Assembly: GCA_036897445.1 (NCBI GenBank)
Contig: JAYMTL010000049.1
Span: 57,652 to 121,651, forward strand
Direction: 5' to 3'
Length of the DNA stretch: 64,000 bases
From: Pelargonium tetragonum
Lineage: Eukaryota > Streptophyta > Magnoliopsida > Geraniales > Geraniaceae
Part shown: in pieces, positions 23,001 to 36,309 of the stretch
How the letters are laid out: every line of letters begins with the position of its first letter
How positions within the stretch are numbered: the stretch's first letter is position 1
Position numbers and translations under genes: made by a program
Notes under the pieces: model-generated
The model's database searches: none
Told to the model about the DNA's origin: nothing
What the model saw: only the letters and a program-made list of their open reading frames with translations

Positions 23001-26000
23001 ATAATTTTGGTAAGTTTCAGGCGCATAAGAAAGAGGTAGGTATATTATATTGTTACAGATGTCAGGAGAAAAAGTAAGAATTCCGTTTAGTGGAAAAAAG
23101 TTTCAAATAGATGAATCTTTCTATTTAAATTTCTATTTAGCCTTGCCGCAGGATAACTCTAAAAAATGAAAAATTATAAGGTATAGGAATCCCAGAAATT
23201 TTTATTAGGAATACAATTTGAAATCCTAAAGGAAACCTGCTTAAGCTATAAAAATTTCCTTATTATTTAAGCTTTTTACTTCTAAGGAAACTGCTTTACT
23301 AACCCGATTTCTCGATCACTAGTATAAGCTCAATGCTTGAATTAGTGGGTTACCCTTTCTAAATCGGACTCCTCATTCTTATATCGTTTGATCTTTCGAA
23401 AGCACGCATAACATTTTTGAAAGCCTAAACAAGGCCAAAGGCTCCCTTACTACCTTACTAAAAGTTTTGTACTTTCAAGCTACATAAAAGTGAGAAAAGG
23501 AAAACCTCTTTAGAGTATTGAGATTAGGCCCGGGAGCTTTTGTGGAAGTAACTGAAGCTTAGTTATAATTATTGTACAAGGTATTACTTGGAAGCGCTCC
23601 ATTAGTCAAAGGTGTATTCTAGAAGAGAAGCAAATAAATAATAAGTAAACCCTTTTTAGTTTTTTTATTTGTGAACTAGGATCTCTGTAAATAGACAGCT
23701 TTTCTGTTGTACTTAATGTTACCCTCTTTAGGAATCTACAGCATTTTTCTATTTAAAGAAGCTTTATAAAAATTCTAGGAAATCTTTAGTTAATAGAGTG
23801 TAATTCCGTACTAAAAAAGTAGCTTTCCAATGTACTAAAATTATTTACTAAAAGAAAAAAATAAGAGGCTCTTTTGTCAAATTCTCCGTCTTGTAAAAGT
23901 ATTAAGAAAGATGAATTCCAGGGTTTAAGGATTTTCTACTAGTAACTTATAAACTATAACCTTGATAAGAGGTGTAACAGGTATCCTTTTCCTTTCAATG
24001 ACACTAGATAAAAAGATGGCATGTAACTCATTTTCTTTAAGTTACTAATATAAAACAGTAACCCTTGTAAATAAAGATTCTTTATTGAGATAAATAAGAG
24101 TAAGAATATAAACATTCCCGAAAGAGTTCTCGTAGTTTCCTTTGATAATTTTGGCTTAGTTATATATATATATATCCGGAGCTTTGGAAGAAGAAAAAAA
24201 GAGTCCGGTGTGCTAATATTCTTAATATTTTAAGTCTAGTGTTTTTAAGAAGTAAAGTTTAAAAAGTTTAGTATTTTCAATCTAACAGTAATTTCTACAA
24301 ATTTTTACGTAAAGGTATAGAAATTCCATATTCCTAAAGGAGGCAAAGGGTTATGCCTATAAAACCGGGGTTCTCTAAGCTTTAAGGATTCTTTAGAGAA
24401 CAAAGTAAAGACCTTGCTAAATTGACTTAGACTTTCTTTTCTAATACGAGTTAACTAGGGAAAAACTCTTCTGAAGCTCCCAAATTCTTGTAACTAGAGT
24501 CCTTGTTTGGTTAAGTATCTAAGTAAGTTTAAGAGTCTCGACAATCCCTAAGAGTTTCTGCTTTCTCATTCAAGACAGGAGAAATTCGCTTTAAAGCAGT
24601 GCAATTTAACTTGCTTACTCTTATGCTTTAGTGACCTTGACTTGTTTCATATTCTGTTTGTTACTCTATACCCGTATCCGAATCTTAGGAGCTATACCGA
24701 TCCCAGTCTTCTTGTAGCGTGTATTTACTCTACCTACTTTCCTGTTAGGAAGTCTCTTACCCATTAGTAGTACCTATACTCTAAGTACTATAACTTAGCA
24801 AGTTTTTATATAGATTGTTTAAGAGAGTCCTTTATGAGTCCTCTTGCCCTATGTTCTTATCGTTATAGAGGAAATAAACCTCAAAGAATTTTAGGTAAGT
24901 CAGTATTCCCAACTGCAGTGTAGCGTAGGACGGGTAATGCAGGATAGTACATACATAGAACAGGAATACCTTTCACTAAAAAACTTTGACTTCATTTGCC
25001 GGAAAACTCTTTTTTCCTTGTTTTCTGAGTCTTCCCTAGCTGGCTTTCTTACTCCTGCTGCTTTCATGAAACTGAGATTCCCCGGGGGGCCTTAGTCACT
25101 TTCTTATAACCTGCACTTTTAAGAGTATATTCTTACTATTCATAGCTACTTTATTTTTATTAAACCAAAATTGAGTAAGAAATAAAGGATAATATACTAA
25201 AAAGAAAAAGTACTAAAGTTACTACTATCTAGCTAGAATATCTTTTATCACAAGTTTACCCGCCTTTTATAGGCTTTACAGAGGTTTTTAGAGCTCCCCT
25301 TCCTTTTCCTGAGGCTTCCTTGCTTCTAATTAGCATTTCCTAAATAACTTAAAAACTTCTAGTCTATTTCTCAAAAACCTTGATTTTATAACTTATAACG
25401 GTACAAAGAAACTAGCTAACTTAAATACGAGTCTTTTACTTTATTATATTGCGCCTGTATTGTTTTACAAGGAGTAACTTTAAGTCTTAGCAAGGCGCAC
25501 AAGTATAAAAACCCCAGTACAAACTTATAATACGAATTACTTAAGTGTTCCGAAGAACCTCTTAATACCCAAGCCTACGCCTTCTGACCAAGGAATTACT
25601 TTACTATGAAAAGGATACCTATTGTAGTATTTTATTTAAGTAATTGTAAGATTGAAAATGGGTGAATAATGGAAGTAGTAGCTAGGAATGCTCAAATAGA
25701 GAAATTATATATATATATTAGTGTTTCCCGGCATTAAGGAGTTTTACCTTTCGCCGCTTGGACTTCCTGAAAATGCTGCAGGTTCTTTTCTTAACTAGGA
25801 TATCAGACTTATTATTAAATATTAAATACCCCAAACCCTTTTGCTTAGACTCAATAACAACACGAATTCTTATATGTAGGTATTAATCTAAACAAAAAAT
25901 CCTCGAGTTGACTAGAGTTAAAAAAAGACTTATCACATATTACTTGACTTAAGGGCTTGCCTAAAAGCGGAGCTTAATAATCCTTTCGTAAACCCAAGTA

Positions 26001-28139
26001 CGCTACCCCCTTCTTGCCTTAGTTTCCTTTTCTTATTTTTAGTAGACTTACTTCTTTTTTATTATACGAGTTTCCGTTAATATCCAAAAAGAAAAAATTA
26101 GGGAACTCTCTAAACTAAATATGAGTGGCTCAAAACTCCCTATTTCCCGTAAGTACTTCCTTGCCTAGCCTCCCCCTTTTAATAGACTTTATGTATTTAC
26201 TTTTATTAATTCCCAGATTTAGTCGATTCCTGACCTTTGTAGAACTTTCTAAAAAAAGTCTCAAAATAGGGTAGGAGCCCTAAAAACTTATTTTAGATAC
26301 CCCTTCTTGTTATCCCCAGTTCTCGAACTTTACTGTACCGAGGGTGTGACTTATCTCAATCAAATTAGAAAAAGCACGAAAACTTATTTAAAGTTTAAAG
26401 TGTCTGGGACCCGACTCGAACCTTCGAAATCTTTTATAGAGCGCGTTTTAAAGTTTTGAAAAGTTAAAAGGGGACCGGCCTCAACTGCACTCCTTCTTAG
26501 AATTTTAAGCTTTGTGCTCTAGTTCTCAGGCAGCTTTAGTAGTTTAGGGGTATGTATATAGCATATATTAAGTTTAATCTAATACTGAGTAAACCCAGGA
26601 GGTCCTCCATTTCCGCCAATTAAAGTGTAACATAAAAGCATACTTTTGAATTAGGGGTTTAACGGTGAGCTAGTAAATTCAGGTATGACATTTTTGAATT
26701 CTTTATTAATTAACAATTAACAACCTATATCTTCATCTTTAACAGAATACCCCTGTTCTAATTGAATCCAAAAACTGGAAGGTATTAAACTTATTATTCT
26801 AGGATCTACTATTTTTAATTAAACTTAAACAGCATCTCATGAAACCCTCTTAAGACAACTTCATTACTTAACTTAATATTCATTACTCATAATAGCTAGT
26901 TTTCGAATGCCTTAGACCGGGCCCTCTTATTATGTATAAAAAACTCGATACATATGCTCTTTAGCCTTTGCACCAGAAATGAGTTCTTCTCGAGTAACGT
27001 AGATAAGTCGTGGTAGATAAAGCACCTTTTGTTTATGGTAAAGTGCGGATTACTTTTATAAATCTCAAGCTACTTCCAAAAGTAACATGAAAGCGCTTTT
27101 TTTTAGATTCCTCACTTTATAAGAGTTAAAGAGTACCTATATTTCTTCAACTTAGACTTTAGATTTTCATATACACTTTATTTATCGGAATAAAGATAGA
27201 CCATGAACCCCTTTAGAGAAAGAGATCGGCACAACACGGGCTACAGCCGCCAGATACCTTGGGTTTGAATCGCACTGTGAAAATCCTCACCATTTGTACA
27301 ATATCGTAATTTTGCATTGATCTATATATGTCGTGCTATAAAAAGAAAATAACTGAGTCCCCTTTAACCTTGCATCTATTCGAAAGGGAGCCCTCTGATT
27401 TAACCAAAAAGTCCCTTTAACTCGAGAAGGTTATAGGCTAAGGGGGTTACCTCATAATATAATAAATATACCTTCCAGGAACAGAGATGCCCCAGCGACC
27501 CATTATTCTCTGGAACCTTGTATCACAAAAAAAGCAATGCTACTAACCAACCTGTGAATCTGGTACTTTTCTCGCGGGGCATCTTAATTGCTATTTTATC
27601 TTTCTTGAAATACCCAAGCCCAAAAGTTTAGTATATGGTACTAGGAAAATCTCCCTAAGGCAAGATAAAGTACTGCTAGAGTAAGCTTTATAAGTAAATT
27701 AATCTATGAATAACTAGTGTCTATGCACCCTAACTATAAACGGAAAGGCCTACATTCAGTAAAGCCAACCGCCTATTCCTAGGAATCTCCCAGGTGTTTT
27801 TTGAATTTTCTAACTCTAAGCACAGAGACATAACAATTAAAGTTTTTAAAGGAATCCAAGAAGCACCAAAAACTCAAATTATTTAGCATTACCTTTTAAC
27901 CTATTTTAAGAAAAACAAGGAAGATAGTATATTAAAAGGGGTTGCCTAAGGTTTTAGTGTATCTGAACTTGTACCTTGAAGCTATCTATAAAAGGAGCTA
28001 CCTATATAAATAAAAGAGAAAGCAAGAGTTTTAGGTTGTGGACTTATTGTATACGTTATACATGGTTAAGAACTTTAAGTTTAGGAAAACTGAAAGTCCA
28101 ACATAAAGATAAAGAATAGGCTCCTTCATAGGGTAGGGT
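20044..28139. other. 8-kb AT-rich stretch without a recognised gene
   Basis: This is the longest part of the window in which I could name nothing, and no open frame of 60 codons exists here on either strand. It contains two T-arm/B-box-like sequences on the minus strand (20572-20580, 26413-26421), one copy of a 17-base dispersed word (22470-22486), and a TA run at 24161-24175. A minus-strand frame near 22.2-22.4 kb is rich in Lys and Ala but matches no family I know. Composition suggests it is the same kind of decayed repeat DNA as the rest. Confidence 0.45.
24161..24175. repeat. (TA)n run
   Basis: Fifteen bases of uninterrupted alternating TA. A similar AT run is at 33867-33881. Confidence 0.8.
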
Positions 28140-28560
28140 ATTCTGCTTATTTTCTTTTCGTCTGCACAAGTTTTCAATACTAAATAATTGTTCCGAACTC
28201 CCCTGAATAGTTGCGATTTTCAAGCCGAGGAAGATACCCTTCTAATTTCAAATTAGTATTTTACGGGAATTTCGATAGTATATCCATATCGTCTAGTACA
28301 GAATAACTTACTATGAAAGGAAAAGTCGCGCTCTTAACCAAGGGAGCACTTAAGTGGCTTATTAAAGGTAGTCCAAGGTTTTATTTGGATCAAATACATA
28401 CATAGTAGATGTCCCGGCTCTATCCAATTAGTTAAACTGTTCCAAGGCTGGGTTAAAAGATTTAGGGGTTCTAATCTGAAATGCAGCACTTCGCTAGGAA
28501 ACCAATAAAAAATCTTCCTAAAATTAAGAAATCGGCGAGGCCCTGTAATAGCCATTTTTA
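28140..28560 (-). mobile_element. Ty3/gypsy integrase, zinc-binding and core fragments, decayed
   Basis: On the minus strand this holds successive parts of a gypsy integrase. Residues 5-23 of the 73-codon frame ending at 28334, GPRRFLNFRKIFYWFPSEV, fit the second half of the zinc-binding domain ('G-x-x-x-x-L-x-x-x-x-R-x-F-Y-W-P-x-M-x-x-x-V'). The usual 'C-x-x-C' that follows is deleted. Residues 36-45, QPWNSLTNWI, fit 'R-P-W-x-S-L-x-M-D-F-I', the entry to the catalytic core, with the Asp lost. Beyond the stop, SVLDDMDILSKF (about 28265-28300, in another frame) fits 'S-I-L-V-V-V-D-R-L-S-K', and SQLFREFGTII (about 28180-28215) fits 'S-x-F-W-x-E-F-x-x-L-L'. Frameshifts and missing catalytic residues rule out activity. 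Confidence 0.7.
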
Positions 28561-29693
28561 GTGGGGTGGTAGACTAAAAGCTATAAAAGCCTTCCTTTTT
28601 TGTTTACTTGTAAGTTCTCTTCGGCGTGGGTACCCTTGAATCCCTTATCTATATTTACTAAACTCTCGGTTCCGTAATTCCGAAAAGCCTTTAGTTAACT
28701 ACTTCCGAGTATAGCGTAGATAAGAATACATTTAACCTAGAAAACCCCTGCTTCGTACATAAATGAGTAACCCCTCGAGTCTAACTAAATATCATAAGAA
28801 TGCTTTTTTGAAAAAGTTTGAGGTAAAAGAACCTCCTTAATTATTCAGATTGTGATCTGCTGTCTTGTCAAATCAACAAAAGATTTTGGATACATAAACT
28901 TCCCAAGTAAACTTGCCTTTTTTTATTTCGAATAAAGTATAGAATAGAGTAGTTAAATAAAGTTGGACATATAGAGCGCCCTTTTTTATAATCTTGTTTT
29001 TCATTATGTATATCTACTATAAAATAGAAAAGAATTGAGCTCTATTTCCGAACCTACTTTGAGTATGATATAAGTATAAGTAAATGAGAATTACCAGGCT
29101 AGTACATGCTTAATATAAGAGTCCTCCTGTTTGGATAATGTTATTCTCCCCTTTGTTGGTTTATTACGTTTGTAGCAACCCAGCACAACAAGATGCCTAA
29201 TTTAGGTCCACACTCAAAGAGTCCGAAACAAAGGAATGTCTCTAGTTCCAAAAACCTTTTACCTACAGTATATGCACTAAAAAGAGTCCTTATAACTTAT
29301 AAACCGCTTTAAAATTAGGAGCTAGCAAAGGTAGAATTTTATATGCTAAAAAGCACGTAATTTCAGGCTTTCCCCTTTGCGATACTAAGAGCTCTTTGGT
29401 ATAAAATGACTTTTGGCTTCCATAGAATCTCTGTAGTATCTCGTACAGTGAAGACAAAGCTTTTTATTTAATTAGAGCTGCTGGGAAAGGCCGTGTTACA
29501 AAAAGAAACTTTTATGGTGATATAGAGAAAAAGCTTCTCAACACTTAGGCAAAGGCCCCTCTAAATAAGTATAAACAGGGCGACTTGGGAAATTATCCTG
29601 TATGAGTTTCAGAAAACTAGATTAAAAACAAGAAGTCCTTAGTATAATTTATACCCAGCCTGTACAATTGAAGGAAAGAAAAAGCTTATTTTG
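28561..29693. other. no clearly recognised feature
   Basis: This lies upstream, in sense, of the integrase piece at 28.1-28.6 kb, where RNase H of the same element would be expected. A short GRLL...H pattern next to the integrase may be its linker, but RNase H itself could not be recognised. Confidence 0.35.
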
Positions 29694-29765
29694 GGGTGTA
29701 TAGCTCAGCTGGTAGAGCGCCCGGCTGTTAACTGAATGGCCGTAGGTTCGAGTCGGATCGCCTTT
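29694..29765 (+). pseudogene. tRNA-Asn(GTT)-like pseudogene or SINE head
   Basis: The D-arm is perfect (GCTC at 29703-29706, GAGC at 29715-29718), the anticodon loop is CTGTTAA (29725-29731) with anticodon GTT for Asn, and the T-loop TTCGAGT sits at 29747-29753. The A-box (TAGCTCAGCTGG) and B-box (GGTTCGAGTC) of the RNA polymerase III promoter are both present, and a run of five T follows at 29762-29766. However, the acceptor stem is mostly G-T pairs or mismatched, two pairs of the anticodon stem fail, and the T-stem has two mismatches. A working tRNA is unlikely. The intact promoter boxes leave room for a tRNA-derived SINE; no SINE body was recognised downstream. Confidence 0.5.
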
Positions 29766-31786
29766 TTATAGAAGGATTCGCTGAGGCTTCTAAATAGACA
29801 GAATATCTGGAAGTGGGACAGTTTTCTTATATCCTTTTATAGAGGGCTGTTAGCTTTTGAGTATAGGATTCGCATATATTATATAATGGAATATTACTAA
29901 ACTTTTAACAAAAAAAGACTTCTAAAGTTCCCTTAAGTAAAAAAAAAAGTATACTATATAAAGGAATCCGCTAAAAGAGTCTCTATACTCTATATTTATA
30001 GATTGTAGAGCTATTATAATATAGGAGTTTTTTTCCTACTTTCTTTATAACATGCTATAGAATCCAAACAATTGTCCTAAATAAAACCTGACTTTCAAAT
30101 GACCACTCCTGTTAGAAGTACCCTAGTTAATAGGATCCATTAAGTTTCTAAAGCTGCAGTCTTAGCTACTCCGATCCTTTTTGTTTTGTAAAACACATCT
30201 TTATTAAGGGTAAGGTAGCAAAAGAAAAGATAAATGAAAATTTCTAAACACTTTTTTACCGCGCTCCTTTATATATATATTTTGACTTTTAAACTATTCA
30301 CTCGATCGAATCTAGAGTCACAAGCTACTACAAAATCGGGTATAATAGAGCAGTTTCAACCCACTAAAGAGACTTTTTATTTTATTGACGTATCGCTTAG
30401 GTAAAATAAACTCTATTTGGTTGACGCCTTTGATACACTGTGTAATACTAACCTTTCCAATCTAGCGACTCCCCATACGACAATCTAACTCTTCTCTTAT
30501 AATAAAACCTTCAGATCTACTAGGTTCTAAATTTTTCTATTTCTTTTCAGTATTAGTAAGATATAGTAATTAATTCTTTAATTTCCCTCAAATAATTTAC
30601 TACTAACACGCAACTGATTAGAAAGTTCGAGACTGAAAACCTAGATTCCTCTTTTTTTCTAAATCTCAATTTGATAAATTGAACCACAGAAACCCGGATA
30701 AAAATTTTTGATTTCCGATAACTTCCGAAAAGAATTAAGACATCAGAAGTGAATCAATATTTCATTTCATAATCGAAACTCAGTCCAAGCAAAATAATCT
30801 ATGCCTTTTTCCCTTGCCTTATTCATTACTTTCTTTAAAGGGCTCGCGAATAAGAGATTTATAGAGAAAAAGAGGAGGGTCTTATAAATAATAAATAAAG
30901 GGTTTCTAGTTATAAGAAGCTTGAGCTACTGCTGGGATTCCGGTATCAAACTAAATCAATAGTAAAAAGAATATTCTAAGTCAAAAATCTTATTATAAAT
31001 CCTATATTTATTTCATAATAGTCTTGTTTCAGTTAGTTATAAGCACTGGAAAGTCCCCCGGGGTATCCTTGCCTGGAAGAGTTCTAATTAGTAATTAGAA
31101 GACTCTGTCCATTCCCCATTCCTTTTTCGAACCTCTTTTGAACTTAATAAAGTAGAATTCCAAAGTTTTAATTGGGACTTTTTCGTGGATGATTTCACAC
31201 CTATCAGGACCCCGAGAATATAAAACCTTTAAATCTTTTTTTATTTATAATCTAGTTCTCTAATTTTTGAGAAGCTATAGCTATTGTTATGTAAAAAGGA
31301 AAATTTCCCGGGGGTTTACTCGATGTTAGAGCGTTCTGAGGTGGTCATTGGTTCAAGTGGTACACAATTATAAGAAATTCCTAGCTATAATGAGTACGAC
31401 TGATACTATACCTGCCTTAAAAATATGACATACCCAAAAGAAGCCTACAGCATGGCTTTAGCTTTCAAGAATCCCCCTAGGAAACTCTATCATAATATTT
31501 CAACCCTGTTCACGACTCAGTTTCCTTGCTCCTTATTTATATATTACCTTACTGAATTCTTTGACTAGGTAACTCTACTCCTAAATTATAGAGCTTTTCG
31601 GAACTTTTTGATAGTTTATTCTTGTGTAGGATAAAGTATCAAAGACAAATCAAATTAATTATTCAAGAGGTTAGCTTCAAACTAGTAAGAGCCCTAATAG
31701 CTATTACAAAAAATGAAGTCCCAGTTAATTGGCAAGCACAGTGTTTTGTCTTTTTAGTTATCTATAGATAATAAGAGTATTCTTTT
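29766..31786. other. no recognised feature
   Basis: AT-rich, no motif. An isolated TTAGAGCG...GGTTCAAGTGG pattern near 31325-31360 looks tRNA-like at first sight but does not fold. Confidence 0.4.
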
Positions 31787-31993
31787 TCAAAATCGACATG
31801 AAAACTTCTTTTTTAGGGATAACCGACCGGGCAAAAGTTTCCGAATTAGTAAGTTTTTGTCTCTTAAAAAAGGTAGAACATACATAGCTATTTTTAAACA
31901 AGGGTGTCCTAATCCAAGAGACGTTGCGGGGGTAAAAATAGGTTTAACTTTTATAAATTCTCGTAAAAAGGACTTTACATACGAGGTAAGCAA
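31787..31993 (-). mobile_element. Ty3/gypsy integrase core, decayed
   Basis: The 68-codon minus-strand frame covers the middle of a gypsy integrase catalytic core. Residues 13-14, FI, and 21-28, TPATSLGL, fit 'F-I-P...T-A-E-x-L-A-x-L'. Residues 40-46, LPFLRDK, fit 'L-P-x-x-I-V-S-D-R-D-K' with a gap, so the second catalytic Asp is lost although the following Arg-Asp is kept. Residues 50-54 fit 'S-K-F-W'. Residues 58-67, LSLKKKFSCR, fit 'L-G-I-K-x-K-L-S-T-A' without gaps. The 'H-P-Q-T-D-G-Q' box expected next was not found beyond the stop. Confidence 0.65.
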
Positions 31994-34900
31994 GGCCCTT
32001 TATACATGTTTTGAAAGGGCCCTTATAATGTAATATTAACTCAAACTTGAAGAGAGTCATCCTATAAAAATAATAGCTAGAGTTTCCCATGACATAAAGA
32101 TTCTTTTCGTAGAAGTTTTAACAGATTCGGCCCTTCCGATATAAAAAGGGTAAATATTCCAAATCAAGCGAAAAAGCTAATTAATAAATACACCCTCCTA
32201 AAAAAAGACTCGTCGGTATTTTAGCGTACGTAAATGGCTGTACAAGTTTTGGTATTGCTCATTTGTTGTGTTCTTTTTTATATAGATAGTTAAGAAATTG
32301 GGGAATAAAATATAGCTTAATAAACCGTGTGTTTTTTTTAAGCCTGTTTAAATTATTAGAAATTAAATTTTTGTTGGTGTTGCTCACAACGGTAAGGTTA
32401 ACTAAACTAAAACTATCCCGCGTTAACCTCCCTCACTCAGTAAGAAGGATGTACTCCTAATCCCTCTACGTTTATCTCCTCCTTAACGATAAGCAAAAAT
32501 GAAGGAATTATCTTTAAAGAGTTACTCTCTTGCTTGTTTAGTACTTTCCTGTATCTGTAATTTGAAAAAGGACACTTGTGTAAGTATATAGTATAGGCTT
32601 TTATTTAATTAGAAACCTTCCTGCTATTTCTTGCTCCTGCTCTACTTTGAGATAGCATATTATATATAAACTTATTTGAACAAATATGAAATATATATTT
32701 GAAAAGCGGGTTAGTTAGGGCGCTCTGTAGGACTTAGTTTCAATGAAAAGACATAACATAGCTTATTATACCCCGGTGTTATAATTGGAGAGGTGTTTAA
32801 AACCGGATATCCCTTTGTCCTGATATAGTATTGGACAGTTTCTTATCTTATATACAATTAGTTTTAGGCTCTTCGTAGCAGTTGAAAAGATTGATTATTA
32901 ACTTCAGCAGGTAAAGTCTCTTTAGAATCTATTGGGTAATTTTTACACTTCACAAGAGTTGATACTGCAGTTTTCTAGCAATGTCCTTGAAGTTATGCTG
33001 GAATACCTAGTGCTCAAAGAGCAATCTTAAGGATGCGATCAACTTTTTAATTTAAAATATAGAATCCCCTTAGGAGTACTTTCGTAATTCAGGGCCTTTA
33101 GTAGCAACTAACATAGGAATTTTAAACACCCCGAAAAGAGCTTCTTACAAAAAACTCTGTTAGTTGGCCAAAGGATGAATATGGAAAAAGTAGTGTAGTT
33201 ATTATAGCAACTTATATATAGGTTTCAAAATACAAGATTTTACCTTTCCTGGATCCAGTTTAGGGATTTTGATATGTCAGTAAAATCCGGCGTTTCCCTA
33301 AGTTTTTTAATGCTTAGAAGTTCCTGGAATCTGTCCCCGCAGAAGGAGTTTGAAAGTTTTTTTAGAGTGAAATACTACTGGGCTTAAGGGCGGTAAGGTT
33401 TTTGTTCCTGTTATAGTAGAACCCTGTTTATCAGTATAGAAAACGCTTAAGAATTTGTTTTTGTCACACACAGGTAAAGAATTTTCCCGAGATTTTATAA
33501 AATTATAAGCCTAATTTAGAAAAAGGGAAAGGCTCTCTTGAGACTCAGACAAGTATTTGATAAATGTATTGGGCGGGAACTCAGGGATCCTTGCAGGTAG
33601 GTAGGGTACTCATTATATATAAAGTAATGGGTTAAAAACTCTGTTACAAAAAACCTCCTAATACTAAGGGTACTCAGTTAAGAAGTATCTAGTCCTTTGC
33701 TCTAAATTTCTTTATTCTAGCTTTAGTTGTAAAATCTCTTAAAAAAGTTTATCATATAAGAAGACTCGTGCTAAAATTGAGAAGTCGAAAAGGTATAAAG
33801 TTCGGTACTAACTAATAAAAGGAGTTCCCTTGTATATAAGAGCACTCAAAGACTTAAATAAAAAAAATATATATATATATAACAGGGCTGCTGTAACAAA
33901 AAGGTAATGTAATTAAGAGGTTTCCGAACTATTTAATTAAGAGTTCCGTTTCGCTGCTAGAGGGCTCCCTAAAAAGAGGGATAGCGCAAGTAGAAATTGG
34001 GATATTTCCCCCTAAAAAGGTGAATAAGACTCCTTTGATTTTTTATATTAAGACTCGTTTAGCTTAGGAATACTTTAAAGCAACCCAATATCGGTAAAGT
34101 AAAGAGGGGCATATGGAATAAACTCATAGCACAACCCGTAACTAAATTCCTGAGGAAAAGGAAGGAAATGGAGATATTTACATCTTAGGTAAAGGGGTAT
34201 CCGGATTAGGGTTTAGAGTTATCCTTCAGAACAAGTAAAATAGCTTAAGTTCTCTAGTTTTAGGATTTTAGAGGGGTTTAGCCCCTTTAGAGTGCTGTAT
34301 AGTTTTTATAAATTTCAGGAATACCCAGAACCTAGGCATTAAAAAAATTTTAACGTGTTATGCCTTGTTTTCTAACTAGGTGTACGACAAGACCCTGTCC
34401 GGTAATATAATTAGGGTAGAAGGGTTTGACATAAAACTATAAAAAGTTGCTCGAATTATAACTTTAGATTTAGAAGGGGCAAAAAATTATGCATTTCCTC
34501 AGTAGCCCCTTTTGTTAACACCTGCGCTTTTTGAGATATTTTTAAGTCCTCTTTTTTAGCTTTATCGCGGGTAAGAATTCTAGAGAAATAGAGAGGGCCG
34601 GCATTCTATATTTAGGAAAGCCTGTATAAAGGGCCCCGTGTACTTTTAAATAAGACGCACAACTTCCATATACTTTAAGTAGAATCAGAATCCTGCAGAT
34701 TTAGGAGCTTTTGCACTAAGCGGATCTTTGGACTCTTGTTTATCTTAGCCAAAGTAAAGTCCTTTAATTCTTAAGAAATTGAGATGTAACTAAACAAACT
34801 TTATCGGCACGACCCCCGGAACCGTGCCCGCCCAAATAGACTAAAAACGCAATTTAAAGAAAAAAGTAAAAAGAAGGTTTTAAAGCACGATTATAGGCCA

Positions 34901-36309
34901 CGTGAACGGCCGTAGAACAAGGATATAACTGCCAGCCCTTAAAGACTTTATACTAATAGATCTTTCTTAAATAGAATTGGATAATCAAACGTGAGCTTCG
35001 TTTAGGATGCTAGAAAATTTTTAAATCGCAAGTAGAATGTCCAAACAAGGTGATGAAGTCTATTGGTTAGATAAGCAGTCTCTAGAACTTTGTTATATAT
35101 AGGACCTTACTCAAAGCAGTTAAAGAAAAATTTTTCTGATATTCCGATAACTCTATCTATACAATCAAAAAGTGATTTTTTGATACCGGGGAAGTTGATA
35201 AATAAGAATTAATAATATGGTACCCTTAACTATACCCTTTTCTTGAAAATCAAACTCTTGCTTGTTTCGGATTTAGTTTACCTTACAGCTTAAAAATCTT
35301 TGTGTAGGAAAACCTTTAAATGTTAAATTTGGATCAAAAAGGACTAGAATTATTAAACTCAGATATAGGAACACCCCATCTTCGAATTAAAGGGAACCCT
35401 GCGATTTGTTTGATAGAAAGTGCAGTTAAGATAAAAGAGGGAACACAATTCCATTCCTATGATGATTAAACTCCTATTTATGAATCCCACTATTCTGAGC
35501 TTCTTTTTGGCGGGTATGCTACTAATTGAGCTCTATAGGAGTCTCGCATTATAGAGTGTTGGTAATTTATGGATGAATTTTCATTTATTGCATTACTTAA
35601 AGAAGAAGCTTCCTCCTTGATACGTCCTATCACAGGGAGATATCCTCATACTACAATTATATACATATAGCTACCCTTTGCTTTGTAAGAGCAAAAAGCT
35701 TTAATTACAGAGTGCTCGACTTACTGCTTTATATCTAAATTTAAGGGGTGCCCATAAGTTTCTGACTTAATACCCATTCTTGTAATTAATCCTAAAAAAG
35801 AAGCGAAGTATCAGCCGAAACTAAACTAATAGAATTTGAGTCGCTGCCTCTTTATTAAAAGGGCCGCTTTTGATGTACGATAACAAAGACCCTGCAAAAT
35901 CTTAAATCTTAATAAGAAAATCTTTCCTTGCAAAGTACTTTTAGCAGAGAGATTTGAAGGGGCATTCATAAGCCAAAGGAAGAATCAATTTGTTGGTTAG
36001 ATAAGAGTTCTAAGGGATCCCTGTAAGTAGTTATCTTTTAGGGGGATTGTCGGTCAGTTATTTTGTTCCAGATTCTGTGCAATTTAAGGTACCTCTTAAT
36101 AAATTTGTACAAGTTATCGAGGAGCACTTTTTAAAGTATAAAGATAAAGAGCAGCTCTAATTTTTTTGACCGCTCTTCTAATCCAAAATGTGACGGGAAT
36201 TACAAAGCAAGGGAAGTCCCTTTTGTAACGCCGGAGTTCCCTAAAATAAAACCTAACTTAGTTCCTTCCCTTTAAAACCCTTAAGTTAGAAAGTCTAGTA
36301 GCTAAAGCA
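31994..36309. other. 4.3-kb AT-rich stretch without a recognised gene
   Basis: No 60-codon frame on either strand. It holds an AT run (33867-33881), one copy of the 15-base dispersed word (33902-33916), one copy of the 17-base word (35044-35060), and two copies of TTGGTTAGATAAG at about 35063 and 35993. Confidence 0.4.

Noticed and set aside
24561-25070. Copia RT 'A-F-L-x-G' region on the plus strand (VSAFSFKTGEIRF)
   Set aside because: A short resemblance without any following RT motif in the expected distance.
31320-31365. tRNA-like sequence (TTAGAGCG...GGTTCAAGTGG)
   Set aside because: Stems do not pair and the B-box is imperfect.
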